Shown piece after piece: positions 26,689 to 37,672 of a stretch of DNA of 64,000 nt. A program made the translations under genes and the position numbers. Under the pieces are notes generated by a model. That model saw nothing but the letters and a program-made list of their open reading frames with translations, did no database searches and had not been told where the DNA came from. How positions within the stretch are numbered: position 1 is the stretch's first letter; every line of letters begins with the position of its first letter. The stretch comes from Pseudomonas sp. SST3 (lineage in GTDB: Bacteria > Pseudomonadota > Gammaproteobacteria > Pseudomonadales > Pseudomonadaceae): positions 1-64,000 of the forward strand of contig NZ_QORI02000007.1 of assembly GCF_003325755.1 (NCBI RefSeq), read 5' to 3'.

Positions 26689-29061
26689 TCAGTTGATCTC
26701 GGCGTCCGCCAGGAAGAACCAGGTATCCAGTACGGAGTCCGGGTTCAGCGACACGCTCTCGATGCCCTGCTCCATCAGCCACTTGGCCAGGTCAGGATGA
26801 TCCGAGGGGCCCTGACCGCAGATGCCGATGTACTTTCCTGCTTTATTGCACGCCTGAATTGCACTGGCCAGCAACTTTTTCACGGCAGGGTTACGCTCGT
26901 CGAACAGGTGAGCAATGATGCCGGAATCGCGATCCAATCCGAGTGCAAGCTGCGTCATGTCGTTGGAGCCGATGGAGAAACCATCGAAGAACTCGAGGAA
27001 CTCATCAGCCAGCAGAGCGTTGGACGGCAGCTCGCACATCATGATGATACGCAGGCCATTTTCGCCACGCTTGAGACCGAACTGCCCGAGGATGTCGATG
27101 ACTTGCGATGCCTCGCCGAGCGTACGCACGAACGGCACCATCAGCTCTACGTTGGTCAGGCCCATCTCGTCGCGAACCTTGCGCATGGCACGGCACTCAA
27201 GTTCGAAACAGTCACGGAATGATTCACTGATGTAGCGCGAAGCGCCACGGAAGCCGAGCATCGGATTCTCTTCTTCCGGCTCGTAGAGCTTGCCGCCGAT
27301 CAGATTCGCGTACTCGTTGGACTTGAAGTCAGACAGACGCACTATGACCTTCTTCGGCCAGAACGCTGCGGCTAGCGTGCTGACGCCCTCGACCAGCTTC
27401 TCAACGTAGAAGTCGACCGGATCGCCGTAGCCGGCAATACGCTTCTCGACGCTGGCCTTGATGTCAGCAGGCAAGCCGTCAAAATTCAACAAGGCCTTGG
27501 GATGCACACCGATCATGCGATTGATGATGAACTCAAGCCGTGCCAGGCCGACACCAGCGTTCGGTAACTGGGCGAAGTCGAATGCACGGTCCGGGTTGCC
27601 GACGTTCATCATGATTTTGAACGGCAGTTCGGGCATGGCATCAATGGAATTCTGACGGATGTCGAAGCCCAGCTCACCCTCGAAAATCAGGCCGGTGTCG
27701 CCCTCGGCGCATGTGACGGTGACGCGCTGGCCGTCCTGCAGCAGCTCGGTTGCGTTACCACAACCAACAACTGCGGGAATGCCCAGTTCACGGGCAATGA
27801 TGGCTGCGTGACAGGTACGGCCGCCGCGGTTGGTAACGATGGCGCTGGCGCGCTTCATCACCGGCTCCCAATCCGGGTCGGTCATGTCCGACACCAGAAC
27901 GTCGCCGGGCTGCACCTTATCCATCTCGGATACGTCGCGAATGATCTTCACCGGGCCAGCGCCAATACGCTGACCGATAGCGCGTCCTTCAACCAGCACC
28001 GTGCCTTTTTCCTTTAGCAGGTAACGCTCCATGACGTTGGCGCTGCTGCGGCTCTTTACGGTTTCTGGACGCGCTTGAACGATATATAGCTGATTGTCAT
28101 CGCCGTCCTTTGCCCACTCGATGTCCATCGGGCGGCCATAGTGTTTCTCGATGGTCATGGCCTGCAGGGCAAGATTGGCGACTTCTTCGTCGCTCAAGCA
28201 GAAACGCATGCGCTCGGCCTGATCGACGTCGACGGTCTTGACCGACTTGCCGGCGCTGGCTTCTTCGCCATAAATCATCTTGATTGCCTTGCTGCCAAGG
28301 TTCCGGCGCAGAATCGCCGGACGTCCGGCTTCCAAGGTGTGCTTATGCACATAAAACTCATCGGGGTTTACTGCGCCCTGCACGACGGTCTCGCCGAGGC
28401 CGTAAGCGCCGGTAATGAATACCACGTCGCGGAAGCCCGATTCGGTATCCAGCGTGAACATCACGCCCGCGGTACCGGTCTCCGAGCGCACCATGCGCTG
28501 CACGCCCGCGGAGAGTGCGACCAGCTTGTGATCGAAGCCCTGATGCACGCGGTAGGCGATTGCACGGTCATTGAAGAGTGAAGCGAACACTTCCTTGGCG
28601 GCACGAATTACATTGTCCACGCCGCGTATATTGAGGAAGGTTTCCTGCTGGCCGGCGAAGGAAGCATCAGGCAGGTCTTCGGCGGTGGCCGACGAGCGAA
28701 CCGCTACTGCCATGTTCTCGTTGCCGCCCGCCATTTCGGCAAACGCGGTACGGATATCGGCGTCCAGCTGCGGCGGAAACTCAGCTTCCATCACCCAGCC
28801 GCGGATCTGCGAGCCGGCTTTTGCCAGCGCATTGACGTCATCGACATCCAATGCATCTAAAAGCGCGTGAATCTGCTCATTGAGACCGCTGAGCTCCATG
28901 AAGTCACGATAGGCCTGAGCCGTGGTGGCGAAACCGCCAGGCACCGAAACGCCCGCACCGGCGAGGTTGCTGATCATCTCGCCCAGGGAGGCGTTCTTGC
29001 CCCCTACACGCTCAACATCATGATTGCCGAGCTTATCGAGGGAAACTACGTACTCTACCAA
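26689..29061 (-). CDS. ppsA: Phosphoenolpyruvate synthase
   Basis: A 790-residue enzyme making PEP, AMP and phosphate from pyruvate and ATP for gluconeogenesis. Domains in order: ATP-binding ([15 protein letters not shown], then [20 protein letters not shown]), the phosphohistidine swivel with [15 protein letters not shown] (His near residue 420), and the PEP/pyruvate barrel ending [19 protein letters not shown] and [15 protein letters not shown] 29061 follows GGAGGGTTCACC. Its activity is set by PpsR encoded divergently. Confidence 0.98.
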   Translation of the reverse strand: MVEYVVSLDKLGNHDVERVGGKNASLGEMISNLAGAGVSVPGGFATTAQAYRDFMELSGLNEQIHALLDALDVDDVNALAKAGSQIRGWVMEAEFPPQLDADIRTAFAEMAGGNENMAVAVRSSATAEDLPDASFAGQQETFLNIRGVDNVIRAAKEVFASLFNDRAIAYRVHQGFDHKLVALSAGVQRMVRSETGTAGVMFTLDTESGFRDVVFITGAYGLGETVVQGAVNPDEFYVHKHTLEAGRPAILRRNLGSKAIKMIYGEEASAGKSVKTVDVDQAERMRFCLSDEEVANLALQAMTIEKHYGRPMDIEWAKDGDDNQLYIVQARPETVKSRSSANVMERYLLKEKGTVLVEGRAIGQRIGAGPVKIIRDVSEMDKVQPGDVLVSDMTDPDWEPVMKRASAIVTNRGGRTCHAAIIARELGIPAVVGCGNATELLQDGQRVTVTCAEGDTGLIFEGELGFDIRQNSIDAMPELPFKIMMNVGNPDRAFDFAQLPNAGVGLARLEFIINRMIGVHPKALLNFDGLPADIKASVEKRIAGYGDPVDFYVEKLVEGVSTLAAAFWPKKVIVRLSDFKSNEYANLIGGKLYEPEEENPMLGFRGASRYISESFRDCFELECRAMRKVRDEMGLTNVELMVPFVRTLGEASQVIDILGQFGLKRGENGLRIIMMCELPSNALLADEFLEFFDGFSIGSNDMTQLALGLDRDSGIIAHLFDERNPAVKKLLASAIQACNKAGKYIGICGQGPSDHPDLAKWLMEQGIESVSLNPDSVLDTWFFLADAEIN

Positions 29062-29644
29062 GGTGAACCCTCCAGATTTGGCCTCTCGATCCCTTCAACC
29101 TATTGTTTGCTTGAGGTATCAGACATGAGATCCGCGCTTCTGCGTCAGAATGAAGGCCAGAATGTTAGAATAGTGTTAGAAAAAAGCAACAAACTCGCGT
29201 GTCCAATGGCTGCACCCTGGTGTATCGCCGGGGTGGAGTCTACAACATGCACCTCCGACCAGCGGGTGTCTCAAAGCGAACCATTACGTTGTCTCTGCGC
29301 ACAGGTCACAAGAAACCGCAACGCGCTACCGCCGTTTAATTTAGTTCACCTTTGAAGGTCTCCATCTGGACCGCCCTGAAGACACACGGGAACAGCTTGT
29401 GGTTCCGCTTACGGAGCTGGCTGAGGATACTTTGCGGGAGTTGATCGACCTTGAGGATCTGGGGATGGGACCAGTCGTGGATAGAACAAGGTGATCTCTC
29501 CACGTTGTGCAGGGAAGTCGGTTCATGCCAATCCGCGGTACGGTGGCCTGACCCCGCAAAATAAGTACAATGCGGCCAATCGAGGCTCGGCGAAGGGGCC
29601 TACTATAGCTGAGAACCGTTTCTTGACTTAAGGTCCCAGATGCA
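29062..29644. other. Intergenic region between divergent ppsA and ppsR
   Basis: 583 bp without a supportable gene. It must hold both promoters. It contains an imperfect hairpin CACCC...GGGGTG near 29215-29240. At about 29330-29490 on the plus strand an open stretch (FTFEGLHLDRPEDTREQ...VVDRTR) has protein-like composition but no start codon. It may be a decayed gene fragment or chance. Confidence 0.5.
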
Positions 29645-30463
29645 ATGAAACGAACTGCATTTTTCATATCCGACGGTACTGGAATCACGGCCGAAACACT
29701 CGGCCAGAGCCTGCTGGCACAGTTCGAAAACATCAGTTTCACCAAGCTGACTCGGCCGTATATAGACACAGCCGAAAAAGCGCGGGCAATGGTACAGCAA
29801 ATCAATAAAGCGGCGGAAAGCGACGGCGCACGCCCGATCATATTCGATACGCTGGTAAACCAGGAGATTCGCGACATCCTGGCCGAGTCCAATGGCTTCA
29901 TGATCGACATCTTTTCGTCTTTCCTTGCTCCGCTGGAACATGAATTGATGTCACGTTCTTCCTATTCGGTCGGCAAATCCCACTCGATCAGCCATAACGC
30001 CAATTACATGGAGCGAATCGACGCGGTCAATTTCGCCCTGGACAACGATGACGGTGCCCGCACGCATTACTACGACAAGGCGGATCTGATTTTGGTCGGT
30101 GTCTCCAGGTGCGGCAAAACCCCCACCTGTCTGTACATGGCAATGCAATACGGTATCCGCGCCGCCAACTATCCATTGACAGAAGACGACATGGAGCGCC
30201 TGCAATTGCCGGCTGCTCTCAAGACCCACCGCGAGAAGCTGTTCGGGCTGACTATCGACCCGGATCGCCTCACCGCGATTCGCAACGAGCGCAAACCCAA
30301 CAGCCGCTACGCCAGTTACGCCCAGTGCGAGTTCGAGGTTCGCGAGGTGGAAAATCTTTTCCGCCGGGAGAACATCAACTACATCAACTCCACGCATTTC
30401 TCGGTTGAGGAGATCTCCGCCAAGATCCTCGTGGAAAAAGGCGTCGAGCGCAGACTGAAATAA
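29645..30463 (+). CDS. ppsR: PEP synthase regulatory protein (kinase / pyrophosphorylase)
   Basis: A 272-residue DUF299 protein that inactivates PEP synthase by ADP-dependent threonine phosphorylation and reactivates it by phosphate-dependent removal. N-terminal [19 protein letters not shown] and the P-loop [10 protein letters not shown] (about 151-160) are diagnostic. The Thr target lies in PpsA beside its catalytic His (GRTCH). ATG 29645 is divergent from ppsA, an arrangement that places enzyme and regulator together. Confidence 0.97.
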   Translation: MKRTAFFISDGTGITAETLGQSLLAQFENISFTKLTRPYIDTAEKARAMVQQINKAAESDGARPIIFDTLVNQEIRDILAESNGFMIDIFSSFLAPLEHELMSRSSYSVGKSHSISHNANYMERIDAVNFALDNDDGARTHYYDKADLILVGVSRCGKTPTCLYMAMQYGIRAANYPLTEDDMERLQLPAALKTHREKLFGLTIDPDRLTAIRNERKPNSRYASYAQCEFEVREVENLFRRENINYINSTHFSVEEISAKILVEKGVERRLK

Positions 30464-30484
30464 GCACCGCTTCGCTAGACAACG

Positions 30485-30512
30485 AAAAGTCCGCTTAGTG
30501 CGGACTTTTTGC
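30485..30512 (+). terminator. ppsR terminator
   Basis: AAAAGTCCGC-TTAGT-GCGGACTTTTTGC, with T-runs on both strands. It lies between ppsR and the convergent prp operon and could serve both. Confidence 0.85.
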
Positions 30513-30609
30513 TTTTCGCGATGGATCCTTCGCTGGAACAGGAGGGTTAACCGGCGACTCATCCCGAGTCGCCCCGCCAGCATTCCGGGTCGCGGAGAGA
30601 GTCGGCTCG

Positions 30610-31803
30610 TTAAAACGAATCACCTGGTACGCGGACCCATCCTTCCATTATCACGCGTGCACTGCGGCTCATGATGGCCTTGAGTACCATCCACTCACCG
30701 TTGGCCTGCGTGGCCTCGGCACCGACTCGTAATGTCCCGGACGGATGCCCGAACACCACAGCAGTACGGTCACCACCTCCAGCGGCGAGGCTCACCAGCG
30801 TGCCCGGGATCGAGGCGGCCGTGCCGATTGCGACGGCTGCGGTGCCCATCATGGCGTGGTGCAGCTTGCCCATCGACAGCGCACGCACCAGTAGATCAAC
30901 GTCACTGGCCGAAACCTGCTTGCCGCTCGAAGACAGATAGTCTGCTGGCGGCGCGACGAATGCCACCTTGGGCGTGTGTTGGCGGCTGGCGGCCTCACCG
31001 ATTTCCTTGATCAATCCCATGCGCAAGGCACCATGGGCGCGGATGACTTCGAACATCGCCAACGTTTTCAGATCACCATTGATCGCGTCCTGTAATTCCG
31101 TGCCTGTGAAGCCGATGTCTCCAGCATTGATGAAAACCGTGGGGATGCCCGCATTGATCATGGTCGCCTTCAGGACACCGACACCCGGCACGTCCAGGTC
31201 ATCGACAAGATTCCCGGTGGGGAACATCGAGCCACCGCCCTCGCCTTCCCCGTCGTCTGCTGGATCGATGAACTCCAGCACGATCTCCGCAGCCGGGAAG
31301 GTCACTCCATCCAGCTCGAAATCGCCGGTTTCCTGCACCTCGCCGTTGCTGACCGGCACGTGGGCGATGATTGTCTTGCCTATATTGGCTTGCCAGATGC
31401 GCACACTGCAGACGCCATCGCGAGGTATCCGTTCCGGATCGACCAACCCCGCATGCAGAGCGAAGGCGCCAGCTGCTGTGGAGAGATTGCCGCAGTTGCC
31501 ACTCCAGTCGACGAAAGCGCTGTCGATCGAAACCTGACCATATAGGTATTCGACGTCATGTTCGGGGCGATCGCTTTTCGAAAGAATCACGCATTTGCTG
31601 GTGCTGGACGTCGCCCCCCCCATACCGTCGGTGTGCTTGCCGTAAGGGTCCGGACTACCGATCACGCGCATGAACAGCTTGTCCCGCGCCTCGCCCGGTA
31701 CCTGTGCTGCGGGCGGCAGATCCTGAAGGCGAAAAAACACGCCCTTGCTGGTGCCACCGCGCATGTAGGTGGCCGGAATTTTCAGTTGCGGTGCTTGAGC
31801 CAT
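30610..31803 (-). CDS. prpF: 2-methylaconitate cis-trans isomerase
   Basis: A 397-residue PrpF-type isomerase that converts 2-methyl-trans-aconitate, the AcnD product, to the cis form usable by aconitase. Signatures: IPATYMRGGTSKGVFFRLQD at the N-terminus, KHTDGMGGATSSTSK and CGNLSTAAGAFA, the two pseudosymmetric catalytic regions of a diaminopimelate-epimerase-like fold. Start ATG 31803 (MAQAPQLKIPAT) is taken in preference to an upstream in-frame ATG at 31857. Last gene of the propionate operon. Confidence 0.95.
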   Translation of the reverse strand: MAQAPQLKIPATYMRGGTSKGVFFRLQDLPPAAQVPGEARDKLFMRVIGSPDPYGKHTDGMGGATSSTSKCVILSKSDRPEHDVEYLYGQVSIDSAFVDWSGNCGNLSTAAGAFALHAGLVDPERIPRDGVCSVRIWQANIGKTIIAHVPVSNGEVQETGDFELDGVTFPAAEIVLEFIDPADDGEGEGGGSMFPTGNLVDDLDVPGVGVLKATMINAGIPTVFINAGDIGFTGTELQDAINGDLKTLAMFEVIRAHGALRMGLIKEIGEAASRQHTPKVAFVAPPADYLSSSGKQVSASDVDLLVRALSMGKLHHAMMGTAAVAIGTAASIPGTLVSLAAGGGDRTAVVFGHPSGTLRVGAEATQANGEWMVLKAIMSRSARVIMEGWVRVPGDSF

Positions 31804-31911
31804 GAAGAACTTTGCCTCGTCAGATGCAGCAACCCACTGATCGCCGCATGAATTCACTATTGCCCCGGGACAACCTTGCTGCTTGAACGCAGCAAAGGCG
31901 CCCTACCGCCG

Positions 31912-34509
31912 TCAGGACTGATTGAGGAAGTCCTTGGCAAAGCGCTGCAATACGCCGCCGGCATCGTAGATTGATACCTCTTCGCCAGTGTCGAGACGGC
32001 AAGTCACTGGTACTTCAAGCCGCTCGCCAGTCTTGCGGGTGATCACCAGAGTAAGCGTGGCACGCGGAGTGCGCTCGCCGATCACGTCAAAGGTCTCACT
32101 ACCGTCGATATCCAGGGTCTTGCGGGTGGTACCCGGCTGAAATTCCAGCGGCAGCACGCCCATGCCAACCAGGTTAGTACGGTGGATGCGCTCGAAGCCC
32201 TCGGCCACGATTGCCTCGACACCTGCCAGCCGAACACCCTTGGCGGCCCAGTCGCGGGAGGAGCCTTGCCCATAATCCGCGCCGGCGATGATAATCAGCG
32301 GCTGCTTGCGCTGCATGTAGGTTTCGATCGCCTCCCACATGCGCATGACTTTGCCTTCCGGCTCGACGCGGGTCAGCGAGCCCTTTTTCACCTGGCCATC
32401 TACCACTGCCATCTCGTTCACCAGCTGCGGATTGGCGAAGGTGGCGCGCTGGGCGGTCAAATGGTCGCCGCGGTGGGTGGCGTAGGAGTTGAAATCTTCT
32501 TCCGGCAGGCCCATTTTTGCCAGATACTCTCCGGCTGCGCTGTTCAGCAGAATCGCATTGGACGGCGACAGGTGATCGGTAGTGATGTTGTCCGGTAGCA
32601 CGGCCAGCGGACGCATGCCCTTGAGCGAGCGTTCACCCGCGAGCGCGCCCTCCCAATACGGTGGACGACGAATATAAGTCGACATTGGCCGCCAGTCGTA
32701 CAGCGGGCTTTTAGCCTCGACCACAGTCCCCAGATCAAACATCGGGATGTAAATCTGCTTGAACTGCTCGGGTTTCACCGACGCAGCGACGATGCGGTTA
32801 ATCTCTTCATCGCTCGGCCACAGGTCTTTGAGGGTAACCGGGTTACCCGATAGGTCATGGCCAAGCACGTCCTTTTCGATGTCGAAACGCACGGTACCGG
32901 CGATGGCGTAGGCGACTACCAGCGGCGGCGAAGCGAGGAAGGCCTGTTTGGCGTACGGATGAATACGGCCATCGAAGTTGCGGTTACCCGAGAGCACAGC
33001 GGTCGCGTACAGGTCGCGATCGATGATTTCCTGCTGAATCTTCGGGTCCAGGGCGCCGGACATGCCGTTGCAGGTGGTGCAGGCGTAGGCGACGATGCCG
33101 AAACCGAGCTTTTCCAGTTCGGACAGCAGCCCAGCATCCTCCAGATACAGCTTGGCCACTTTCGAGCCTGGCGCGAAGGAGGTCTTCACCCAGGGCTTGC
33201 GCAGCAGCCCGAGTTCGTTGGCCTTCTTAGCCAGCAAACCAGCCGCCACGACATTTCGTGGATTGGATGTATTGGTGCAGCTGGTGATAGCGGCAATGAT
33301 CACCGCACCATCCGGCATCAGCCCCTGCGCTTCTTCAGCGAGCGCCTTGTCCAGGTCCATGGCAATCCCGCGCTCATGCAGCGCCGAGGTCGGCAGACGG
33401 CGATGCGGGTTCGAGGGTCCGGCCATGGTGCGTTCGACACTGGACAGATCGAATTCCAACACCCTCTCGTACTCGGCATCGACCAGCGCATCGGCCCATA
33501 GGCCAGTGGTCTTTGCATAGTTCTCGACCAACGCTACCTGTTCCGGCTCGCGGCCGGTCAGCGTCAGGTAATCGATGGTCTGCTGGTCGATGTAGAACAT
33601 CGCCGCCGTGGCGCCGTATTCCGGGCACATATTGGATATCGTGGCGCGATCCCCGATGGTCAGGCTGGCCGCGCCTTCACCGAAGAACTCGACGTACGCA
33701 CCGACCACCCGCTCCTTGCGCAGAAACTCGGTCAAAGCCAGGACGATATCAGTACAGGTGATACCGGGCTGATGTCTGCCAGTCAGCTTAACGCCGACAA
33801 TGTCCGGCAGACGCATCATCGAGGCACGACCGAGCATCACGGTTTCGGCCTCCAGACCGCCGACACCGACGGCGATCACCCCCAGCGCATCGACGTGCGG
33901 GGTGTGGCTGTCGGTCCCTACGCACGTATCAGGAAAGGCGACGCCACCCCGTGCTTGAATCACCGGAGACATCTTCTCCAGGTTGATCTGGTGCATGATG
34001 CCGTTGCCGGCCGGGATCACATCGACGTTTTTGAATGCGGTCTTGGTCCATTCGATGAAATGGAAGCGATCTTCGTTGCGGCGCTCTTCGATCGCGCGGT
34101 TCTTTTCGAACGCTTCCGGATCGAAGCCGGCGAATTCCACAGCCAACGAATGATCGACGATCAACTGGGTCGGGACCACTGGATTAACTTTGGACGGATC
34201 ACCGCCCTGCTCAGCAATCGCATCGCGCAGACCGGCAAGATCAACCAGAGCGGTCTGACCGAGAATGTCGTGACAGACCACGCGCGCCGGATACCACGGG
34301 AAATCCAGATCGCGCCGGCGTTCGATGATTTGCTTGAGCGAATCAGCTAACACGGCCGGATCGCAGCGGCGCACCAGCTGTTCAGCCAGTACACGCGAGG
34401 TATAGGGCAGCTTGTCGTAGGAACCCGGCTGGATGGCTTCGACCGCGGCTCGGGTGTCGAAGTAATCCAGCAGTGTGCCGGGCAACGGTTTGCGGTGTTC
34501 TGTATTCAT
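31912..34509 (-). CDS. acnD: Fe/S-dependent 2-methylisocitrate dehydratase AcnD
   Basis: An 865-residue aconitase-family enzyme that dehydrates 2-methylcitrate. Cluster cysteines are visible in TSCTNTSNP and ACTTCNGMSG; DTCVGTDSHTPHVDALGV is the substrate-site loop, and GADYGQGSSRDWAAKGVRL is in the swivelling domain. The start ATG 34509 (MNTEHRKPLPGTLLDYF) agrees with the family; the frame extends further but overlaps prpC. It works with PrpF in place of PrpD. Confidence 0.96.
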   Translation of the reverse strand: MNTEHRKPLPGTLLDYFDTRAAVEAIQPGSYDKLPYTSRVLAEQLVRRCDPAVLADSLKQIIERRRDLDFPWYPARVVCHDILGQTALVDLAGLRDAIAEQGGDPSKVNPVVPTQLIVDHSLAVEFAGFDPEAFEKNRAIEERRNEDRFHFIEWTKTAFKNVDVIPAGNGIMHQINLEKMSPVIQARGGVAFPDTCVGTDSHTPHVDALGVIAVGVGGLEAETVMLGRASMMRLPDIVGVKLTGRHQPGITCTDIVLALTEFLRKERVVGAYVEFFGEGAASLTIGDRATISNMCPEYGATAAMFYIDQQTIDYLTLTGREPEQVALVENYAKTTGLWADALVDAEYERVLEFDLSSVERTMAGPSNPHRRLPTSALHERGIAMDLDKALAEEAQGLMPDGAVIIAAITSCTNTSNPRNVVAAGLLAKKANELGLLRKPWVKTSFAPGSKVAKLYLEDAGLLSELEKLGFGIVAYACTTCNGMSGALDPKIQQEIIDRDLYATAVLSGNRNFDGRIHPYAKQAFLASPPLVVAYAIAGTVRFDIEKDVLGHDLSGNPVTLKDLWPSDEEINRIVAASVKPEQFKQIYIPMFDLGTVVEAKSPLYDWRPMSTYIRRPPYWEGALAGERSLKGMRPLAVLPDNITTDHLSPSNAILLNSAAGEYLAKMGLPEEDFNSYATHRGDHLTAQRATFANPQLVNEMAVVDGQVKKGSLTRVEPEGKVMRMWEAIETYMQRKQPLIIIAGADYGQGSSRDWAAKGVRLAGVEAIVAEGFERIHRTNLVGMGVLPLEFQPGTTRKTLDIDGSETFDVIGERTPRATLTLVITRKTGERLEVPVTCRLDTGEEVSIYDAGGVLQRFAKDFLNQS

Positions 34510-34582
34510 GCCGGAAGACTCGATCCAGTGGATATTCAGAGGCAAGGTCGGGAAACCGCTGGTGCGGCCTCCCCCCTTTTGA

Positions 34583-35710
34583 TCAGCGTTCAGCGATCGG
34601 GACAACCTTGCGCTGTTCCGGGCCAACGTATTCGGCACTCGGCCGGATAATACGATTATTGGCCCGTTGTTCGATGACATGGGACGCCCAGCCGGTTACG
34701 CGCGAACAGACGAAGATCGGCGTAAACAGCTTGGTCGGAATGCCCATGAAGTGGTAGGCGGAAGCGTGGTAGAAGTCGGCGTTCGGGAAGAGCTTTTTCT
34801 GCGCCCACATGGTTTCGTCGACCGCGACCGAAACCGGGAACAGAACGGTATCACCGACTTCCTCGGCCAGTTTCTTGGCCCAGACCTTGATGACTTCGTT
34901 ACGCGGATCGGATTCTTTATAGATCGCGTGGCCGAAGCCCATGATTTTGTCCTTGCGCTCGAGCATGCCGAGGATGCCCTGTACCGCATCGTCCGGCGAT
35001 TTCCACTGCTCGATCATGTCCATCGCCGCTTCGTTGGCACCGCCATGAAGCGGGCCACGCAATGAGCCGATGGCACCGGTTACGCAGGAGTACATATCCG
35101 ACAGGGTCGAGGCGCAGACGCGTGCAGTAAAGGTCGATGCGTTGAATTCGTGCTCGGCGTAAAGGATCAAGGAAACGTTCATCACCTTGACGTGCAGTTC
35201 GCTCGGTTTCTTGCCATGCAGCAACGCCAGGAAATGCCCGCCCAGGGTGTCTTCGTCGCTGGTGCACTCGATTTGCGTCTGCTGGTGCGTAAAGCGGTAC
35301 CAGTAACACATGATTGCCGGAAACGCGGCCATCAAGCGCTCAGCCACATCGCGCTGCTGCTCGAACGAAAGCTCCGGCTCCAGCGTACCCAGCACAGACG
35401 CACCGGTACGCATCACATCCATCGGATGCGCATCGGCCGGAATCCGCTCCAGCACTTCCTTCAGCGCAGCCGGAAGGTCGCGCATGGCTTTCAGCCGTGC
35501 CTTGTAGTCAGCCAGTTGCTGTGCAGCGGGCAACTCACCGTAGAAGAGCAGGTAGGCGACCTCCTCGAACTCGGATTGCGCCGCCAGATCTCTGACATCG
35601 TAACCACGGTAAGTCAGGCCCGCACCAGTCTTACCGACAGTGCACAGGGCGGTCTGCCCGGCAACCTGGCCGCGCAGGCCAGCACCACTCAATACTTTAG
35701 CTTCGGCCAT
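34583..35710 (-). CDS. prpC: 2-methylcitrate synthase
   Basis: Condenses propionyl-CoA with oxaloacetate, the entry step of the methylcitrate cycle. A 375-residue citrate-synthase fold: GLTYRGYDVRDLA near the start, LHGGANEAAMDMIE (catalytic His) and MGFGHAIYKESDPRN (second catalytic His) later. The gene starts at ATG 35710 after AAGGAGAG, 79 nt downstream of prpB, and is followed by acnD. Confidence 0.96.
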   Translation of the reverse strand: MAEAKVLSGAGLRGQVAGQTALCTVGKTGAGLTYRGYDVRDLAAQSEFEEVAYLLFYGELPAAQQLADYKARLKAMRDLPAALKEVLERIPADAHPMDVMRTGASVLGTLEPELSFEQQRDVAERLMAAFPAIMCYWYRFTHQQTQIECTSDEDTLGGHFLALLHGKKPSELHVKVMNVSLILYAEHEFNASTFTARVCASTLSDMYSCVTGAIGSLRGPLHGGANEAAMDMIEQWKSPDDAVQGILGMLERKDKIMGFGHAIYKESDPRNEVIKVWAKKLAEEVGDTVLFPVSVAVDETMWAQKKLFPNADFYHASAYHFMGIPTKLFTPIFVCSRVTGWASHVIEQRANNRIIRPSAEYVGPEQRKVVPIAER

Positions 35711-35789
35711 TGCTCTCTCCTTATTGGATTTGTTCTGGATACTGCAAATACTTTTCGGTCGGTCGGAACGTCAGGCGTCCCGCTTCGTT

Positions 35790-36677
35790 TCAGCTTTTCT
35801 TCTGGGCGAACAGCGCATCGAGGCTTTGCTCGAAGGCGTGGTAGTTAATGCGCTCATACAGCTCCATGCGCGTCTGCATGGTATCGACCACATTCTGCTG
35901 CGTGCCGTCGCGACGAATCGCGGTGTAGACATTTTCCGCAGCCTTGTTCATCGCACGGAACGCCGACAGCGGGTACAGCACTAATGAAACATCCGCGCCA
36001 GCCAGCTCTTCAGTGGTGTACAGCGGCGTCGAGCCGAACTCGGTGATGTTGGCCAGGATCGGCGCGCCGACTTTTTCGGCAAACAGCTTGTACATCGACA
36101 GCTCGGTGATCGCCTCGGGGAATACCATATCGGCTCCCGCTTCGACGCAGGCCTGCGCCCGCTCCAGCGCGGATTCCAGCCCTTCCACCGCCAGCGCATC
36201 GGTACGCGCCATGATGACGAAGCTGTCATCAGTACGGGCGTCGACCGCTGCCTTGATCCGGTCGACCATTTCCTGCTGCGAGACGATTTCCTTGTTCGGA
36301 CGATGACCGCAACGCTTGGCACCGACCTGATCCTCGATGTGGATCGCCGCGGCGCCGAACTTGATCATCGACTTGACGGTGCGCGCCACATTGAAGGCCG
36401 AGGACCCGAAACCGGTATCGACATCCACCAACAGCGGCAGGTCGCAGACATCAGTGATGCGACGCACGTCTGTCAGCACATCATCCAGACCGCTTATGCC
36501 GAGGTCCGGCAAGCCGAGCGAACCGGCTGCAACGCCGCCGCCCGACAGGTAGATCGCCTTGAAACCGGCACGTTTGGCCAGCAATGCGTGATTGGCGTTG
36601 ATCGCGCCAACCACCTGCAGGGGGTGTTCGCTGGCCACCGCATCACGAAAACGCTGGCCGGGAGTGGGAAGTGTCAT
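35790..36677 (-). CDS. prpB: 2-methylisocitrate lyase
   Basis: Splits 2-methylisocitrate into pyruvate and succinate. The 295-residue PEP-mutase/isocitrate-lyase protein has the active-site KRCGH motif at 121-125 (Cys123) and metal ligands in VDVDTGFG and HIEDQ. The start ATG 36677 overlaps the stop of the regulator gene (ATGA), indicating translational coupling. Confidence 0.97.
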   Translation of the reverse strand: MTLPTPGQRFRDAVASEHPLQVVGAINANHALLAKRAGFKAIYLSGGGVAAGSLGLPDLGISGLDDVLTDVRRITDVCDLPLLVDVDTGFGSSAFNVARTVKSMIKFGAAAIHIEDQVGAKRCGHRPNKEIVSQQEMVDRIKAAVDARTDDSFVIMARTDALAVEGLESALERAQACVEAGADMVFPEAITELSMYKLFAEKVGAPILANITEFGSTPLYTTEELAGADVSLVLYPLSAFRAMNKAAENVYTAIRRDGTQQNVVDTMQTRMELYERINYHAFEQSLDALFAQKKS

Positions 36678-37396
36678 GCCTCACCTCTTGGTTGTGGTGT
36701 CTGTTCCTGAGCGGTTTGATAGTGCCGCTCGATATTGCGCTTGGATGCGCCGATATGCCGGCGCATCAACAATTCGGCCAGCTCCCCGTCACGGTCGGCA
36801 ATGGCGTCGAGAATCCGATGATGCTCAGCGAAAGCCTGGTGCGGGCGGTTCGGCGTTGCGGAGAACTGGATGCGGTACATCCGCACCAGCTGATACAACT
36901 CGCCACACAGCATCTGACTCAGCGTGCGATTACCGCTGCCCTGAATGATTCGGTAGTGGAAATCGAAGTCTCCCTCCTGCTGGTAGTACCCAACGCCGGC
37001 CTTGAACGCCTCGTCTCGCTCATGGGTGTCTAATACGCGACGCAACTCGTCGATTTCGGTCTCACTCATGCGCTCGGCAGCGAGCCGGCAGGCCATGCCT
37101 TCCAGTGATTCGCGAATTTCATAGAGCTCGATCAACTCCGCATGGCTGAGCGACACCACACGAGCACCCACATGCGGCACGCGAACCAGCAGCTTCTGCC
37201 CTTCGAGGCGATGTATTGCCTCGCGCAGCGGGCCGCGGCTGATGCCGTAAGTACGCGCAAGCTCGGGCTCGGAGATCTTGCTGCCGGGGGCGATATCACC
37301 TTTCACGATCGCCGCCTGGATCAGCCGGAAGACATGCTCGGAGAGGGTTCCGCTGTCGAGCTGATCAGGACGGGGGGCTTCCAGGGTATCGAGCAT
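36674..37396 (-). CDS. GntR/FadR-family regulator of propionate catabolism
   Basis: A 240-residue regulator with an N-terminal winged helix ([20 protein letters not shown]) and a C-terminal all-helical FCD ligand domain ([18 protein letters not shown], with metal-ligand histidines in DFHYRII and [11 protein letters not shown]). ATG 37396 is used; ATG 37420 is possible. It is the first gene of the prp operon and probably represses it, releasing on 2-methylcitrate or methylisocitrate as in related systems (inference). A palindrome lies about 70 nt upstream. Confidence 0.88.
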   Translation of the reverse strand: MLDTLEAPRPDQLDSGTLSEHVFRLIQAAIVKGDIAPGSKISEPELARTYGISRGPLREAIHRLEGQKLLVRVPHVGARVVSLSHAELIELYEIRESLEGMACRLAAERMSETEIDELRRVLDTHERDEAFKAGVGYYQQEGDFDFHYRIIQGSGNRTLSQMLCGELYQLVRMYRIQFSATPNRPHQAFAEHHRILDAIADRDGELAELLMRRHIGASKRNIERHYQTAQEQTPQPRGEA

Positions 37397-37467
37397 GATT
37401 GTTGACACCTTTACTGACATTGGGCAGAAGTTAAGCCTCAAGCACCCAAAAGGTCAATGATACAAAA

Positions 37468-37480
37468 GTAGATTGTCTAC
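37468..37480. promoter_or_regulatory. GntR-type operator candidate upstream of the prp operon
   Basis: GTAGA-TTG-TCTAC is an inverted repeat of 5-bp arms with a 3-nt centre, 72 nt upstream of the regulator start. Its size and symmetry resemble sites of FadR-subfamily GntR proteins, so it is a natural autoregulatory site. Confidence 0.5.
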
Positions 37481-37672
37481 ACTTCTCCAGTTATCCCCCA
37501 TTAAGCGAGGCGCTCCCTAGTCGCGAGCCAACCATACAAGCCTAGTCGCGCGCGCGGAGGGCCATGCTAGAATGCGCCACCATATACCGCGGCTGGCGTT
37601 CGCCTCGCCACGCACTCATTTCCATGGGCGGTCGTTCTGCCCATGCTCCTCGACTCGACTAATTCTGGATCT

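Noticed and set aside
29341..29910. 189-codon minus-strand open frame overlapping the ppsR start
   Set aside because: Runs antisense into ppsR; low-complexity Ser/Arg composition typical of a shadow frame.
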